Positions 6,684 to 7,655 of a DNA stretch of 7,655 bases are shown here, one piece after another. Both the position numbers and the translations under genes were made by a program. The stretch comes from an archaeon. Its GTDB lineage: Archaea; Thermoproteota; Nitrososphaeria; Nitrososphaerales; UBA183. How positions within the stretch are numbered: the first letter of the stretch is position 1; each line of letters starts with the position of its first letter. The stretch spans positions 1-7,655 of the forward strand of contig JAJYNM010000038.1 of assembly GCA_021786335.1 (NCBI GenBank). Reading direction: 5' to 3'. The notes beneath the pieces were generated by a model that was not told where the DNA came from, ran no database searches, and worked only from the letters and a program-made list of their open reading frames with translations.

Positions 6684-7655
6684 ATGCCACATGAGTTCCT
6701 TGACGTCATCCGAGAGAAGTTTGACTCCCCTTTCGGCAGGGGGACGGTCTACAACGTCCTCAGACTGAAGGACCTAGGTTACGACGTCGAACGTCTTCCG
6801 TACTCCATACGCGTCCTGCTTGAGAACGCCGCCCGTCACTCACGGAAGGTCGGCGGCGCCCTGGAGGCGGCCCACTCGCTCGCCCAATGGCCCAACTCTG
6901 TCGGAAGGGAGACGCCATTCATGCCCCACAGGGTGCTCCTCCAAGACTACACCGGTGTCCCACTGGTGGTGGACCTGGCCGGGATGCGGGACGCCGCCAA
7001 GGCGGCTGGGATCGACCCAGGTGTTATCAACTCGCAGGTCCCCGTCGACCTTGTAATCGACCACTCGATCCAGGTAGACGCCTGGGGGAGCGACTCGGCC
7101 TTCTCGCTCAACCTCGAGAAGGAGTACGAGCGCAACTCCGAGCGCTACTCACTCCTGAAGTGGGCGCGGGCCGCCTTCAAGGGGATGAGGGTTTTCCCGC
7201 CTGGGAAGGGGATCTGCCACCAGTTCAACCTTGAGTACCTCTCGCGGGTGGTCGCTACATCTGGCGAGGGGGACGGGTTTGCCGCCTATCCTGACACCCT
7301 GGTGGGGACAGACTCGCACACAACCATGGTGAACGGGGTGGGGTGCCTCGGATGGGGGGTCGGCGGCATCGAGGCCGAAGCTGTCATGCTCGGCGAACCG
7401 TACCACATGCCGATACCGGAAGTCTTCGGGGTCAAGTTCACCGGTGCTCTCCGCGAAGGGGTCACCCCCACCGACCTCGTGCTCACCGTCACCGAGCGCC
7501 TGAGGGAGAAGAACCTGGTAGGGGCCTTCGTCGAGTACTTCGGCGAAGGGTACAGCCAGCTGTCTGTCCCCGACAGGGCGACAATAGGGAACATGTCCCC
7601 TGAGTATGGGGCGACCGCAGGCTTCTTCCCAGTGGACGACGCCACCCTCGCCTAC
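6684..7655 (+). CDS. acnA: Aconitate hydratase, AcnA type, N-terminal 324 residues (runs off the window)
   Basis: Aconitase interconverts citrate and isocitrate through cis-aconitate in the cytosol (TCA cycle) using a [4Fe-4S] cluster. The frame is open from ATG 6684 to the last base; a full AcnA is near 890 residues, so about a third is present. It follows E. coli AcnA closely and without gaps of note. Landmarks are [14 protein letters not shown] (38-51), [11 protein letters not shown] (83-93), PVDLVIDHS (120-128), KWARAAF (159-165), [11 protein letters not shown] (176-186), [17 protein letters not shown] (202-218), [15 protein letters not shown] (223-237) and [18 protein letters not shown] (299-316). 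The Asp-His (126-127) and Asp-Ser-His (210-212) groups are substrate-site residues of the family. The three cluster cysteines lie beyond the window. The AcnA class is clear against AcnB; a methylcitrate dehydratase variant (AcnD-like) cannot be fully excluded from this part alone. Confidence 0.95.
   Translation, partial: MPHEFLDVIREKFDSPFGRGTVYNVLRLKDLGYDVERLPYSIRVLLENAARHSRKVGGALEAAHSLAQWPNSVGRETPFMPHRVLLQDYTGVPLVVDLAGMRDAAKAAGIDPGVINSQVPVDLVIDHSIQVDAWGSDSAFSLNLEKEYERNSERYSLLKWARAAFKGMRVFPPGKGICHQFNLEYLSRVVATSGEGDGFAAYPDTLVGTDSHTTMVNGVGCLGWGVGGIEAEAVMLGEPYHMPIPEVFGVKFTGALREGVTPTDLVLTVTERLREKNLVGAFVEYFGEGYSQLSVPDRATIGNMSPEYGATAGFFPVDDATLAY

Noticed and set aside
6820..7603. Several short open frames on both strands inside the aconitase region
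   Set aside because: They overlap an uninterrupted 324-codon frame with close, continuous similarity to AcnA and are shadows of it.
1..7655. Search for CRISPR arrays, tRNA genes, insertion sequences, long direct repeats or attachment sites
   Set aside because: None seen. The intergenic spaces (7, 33, 103 and 70 bases, plus nine between kdpB and kdpC) are too short or lack the needed structure, and no transposase- or integrase-like frame is present.

Overview
The window is compact, GC-rich DNA (roughly 60% GC by eye) with almost no space between genes. I read it as archaeal. Arg codons AGG/AGA and Ile codon ATA are common. Several genes have A/T-rich, TATA-like elements about 25-34 bp upstream of their starts. 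At least two starts lack a Shine-Dalgarno sequence, as expected for leaderless mRNAs. A GC-rich member of the Nitrososphaerota/Thermoproteota or Thermoplasmatota would fit, but the lineage is an inference and I would not name a genus.

Layout. Bases 1-2684 (+ strand) are the 3' part of a kdp operon: the last 16 codons of kdpA, a complete kdpB (P-type ATPase) and a short kdpC. Together they encode most of the high-affinity K+ uptake pump KdpFABC. The genes overlap or abut, so they are almost certainly co-transcribed. Seven bases after kdpC, on the - strand, lies a 100-codon gene of unknown function (2994-2692). It has a well-placed TATA element of its own. Upstream of it on the same strand is a full-length YyaL/SPATA20-type protein (DUF255 thioredoxin-like domain plus six-hairpin glycosidase-like domain, 5049-3028). 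A divergent promoter region of about 100 bp separates that gene from a + strand 14-TM-type major facilitator (DHA2-like, 5153-6613). A + strand AcnA-type aconitase follows (6684 to the window end) and is cut off after 324 codons.

How the genes relate. Only the kdp genes form a clear functional unit. The rest look like independently transcribed housekeeping or accessory genes: a putative thiol-domain protein, an exporter and a TCA-cycle enzyme. I see no mobile element, CRISPR array, tRNA, rRNA or long repeat, and no clear novel multi-gene system. The points most worth a second look are the KdpC that lacks much of its usual central region, the insertion in the KdpB nucleotide-binding domain, and the unrecognised small protein with its apparently leaderless promoter.
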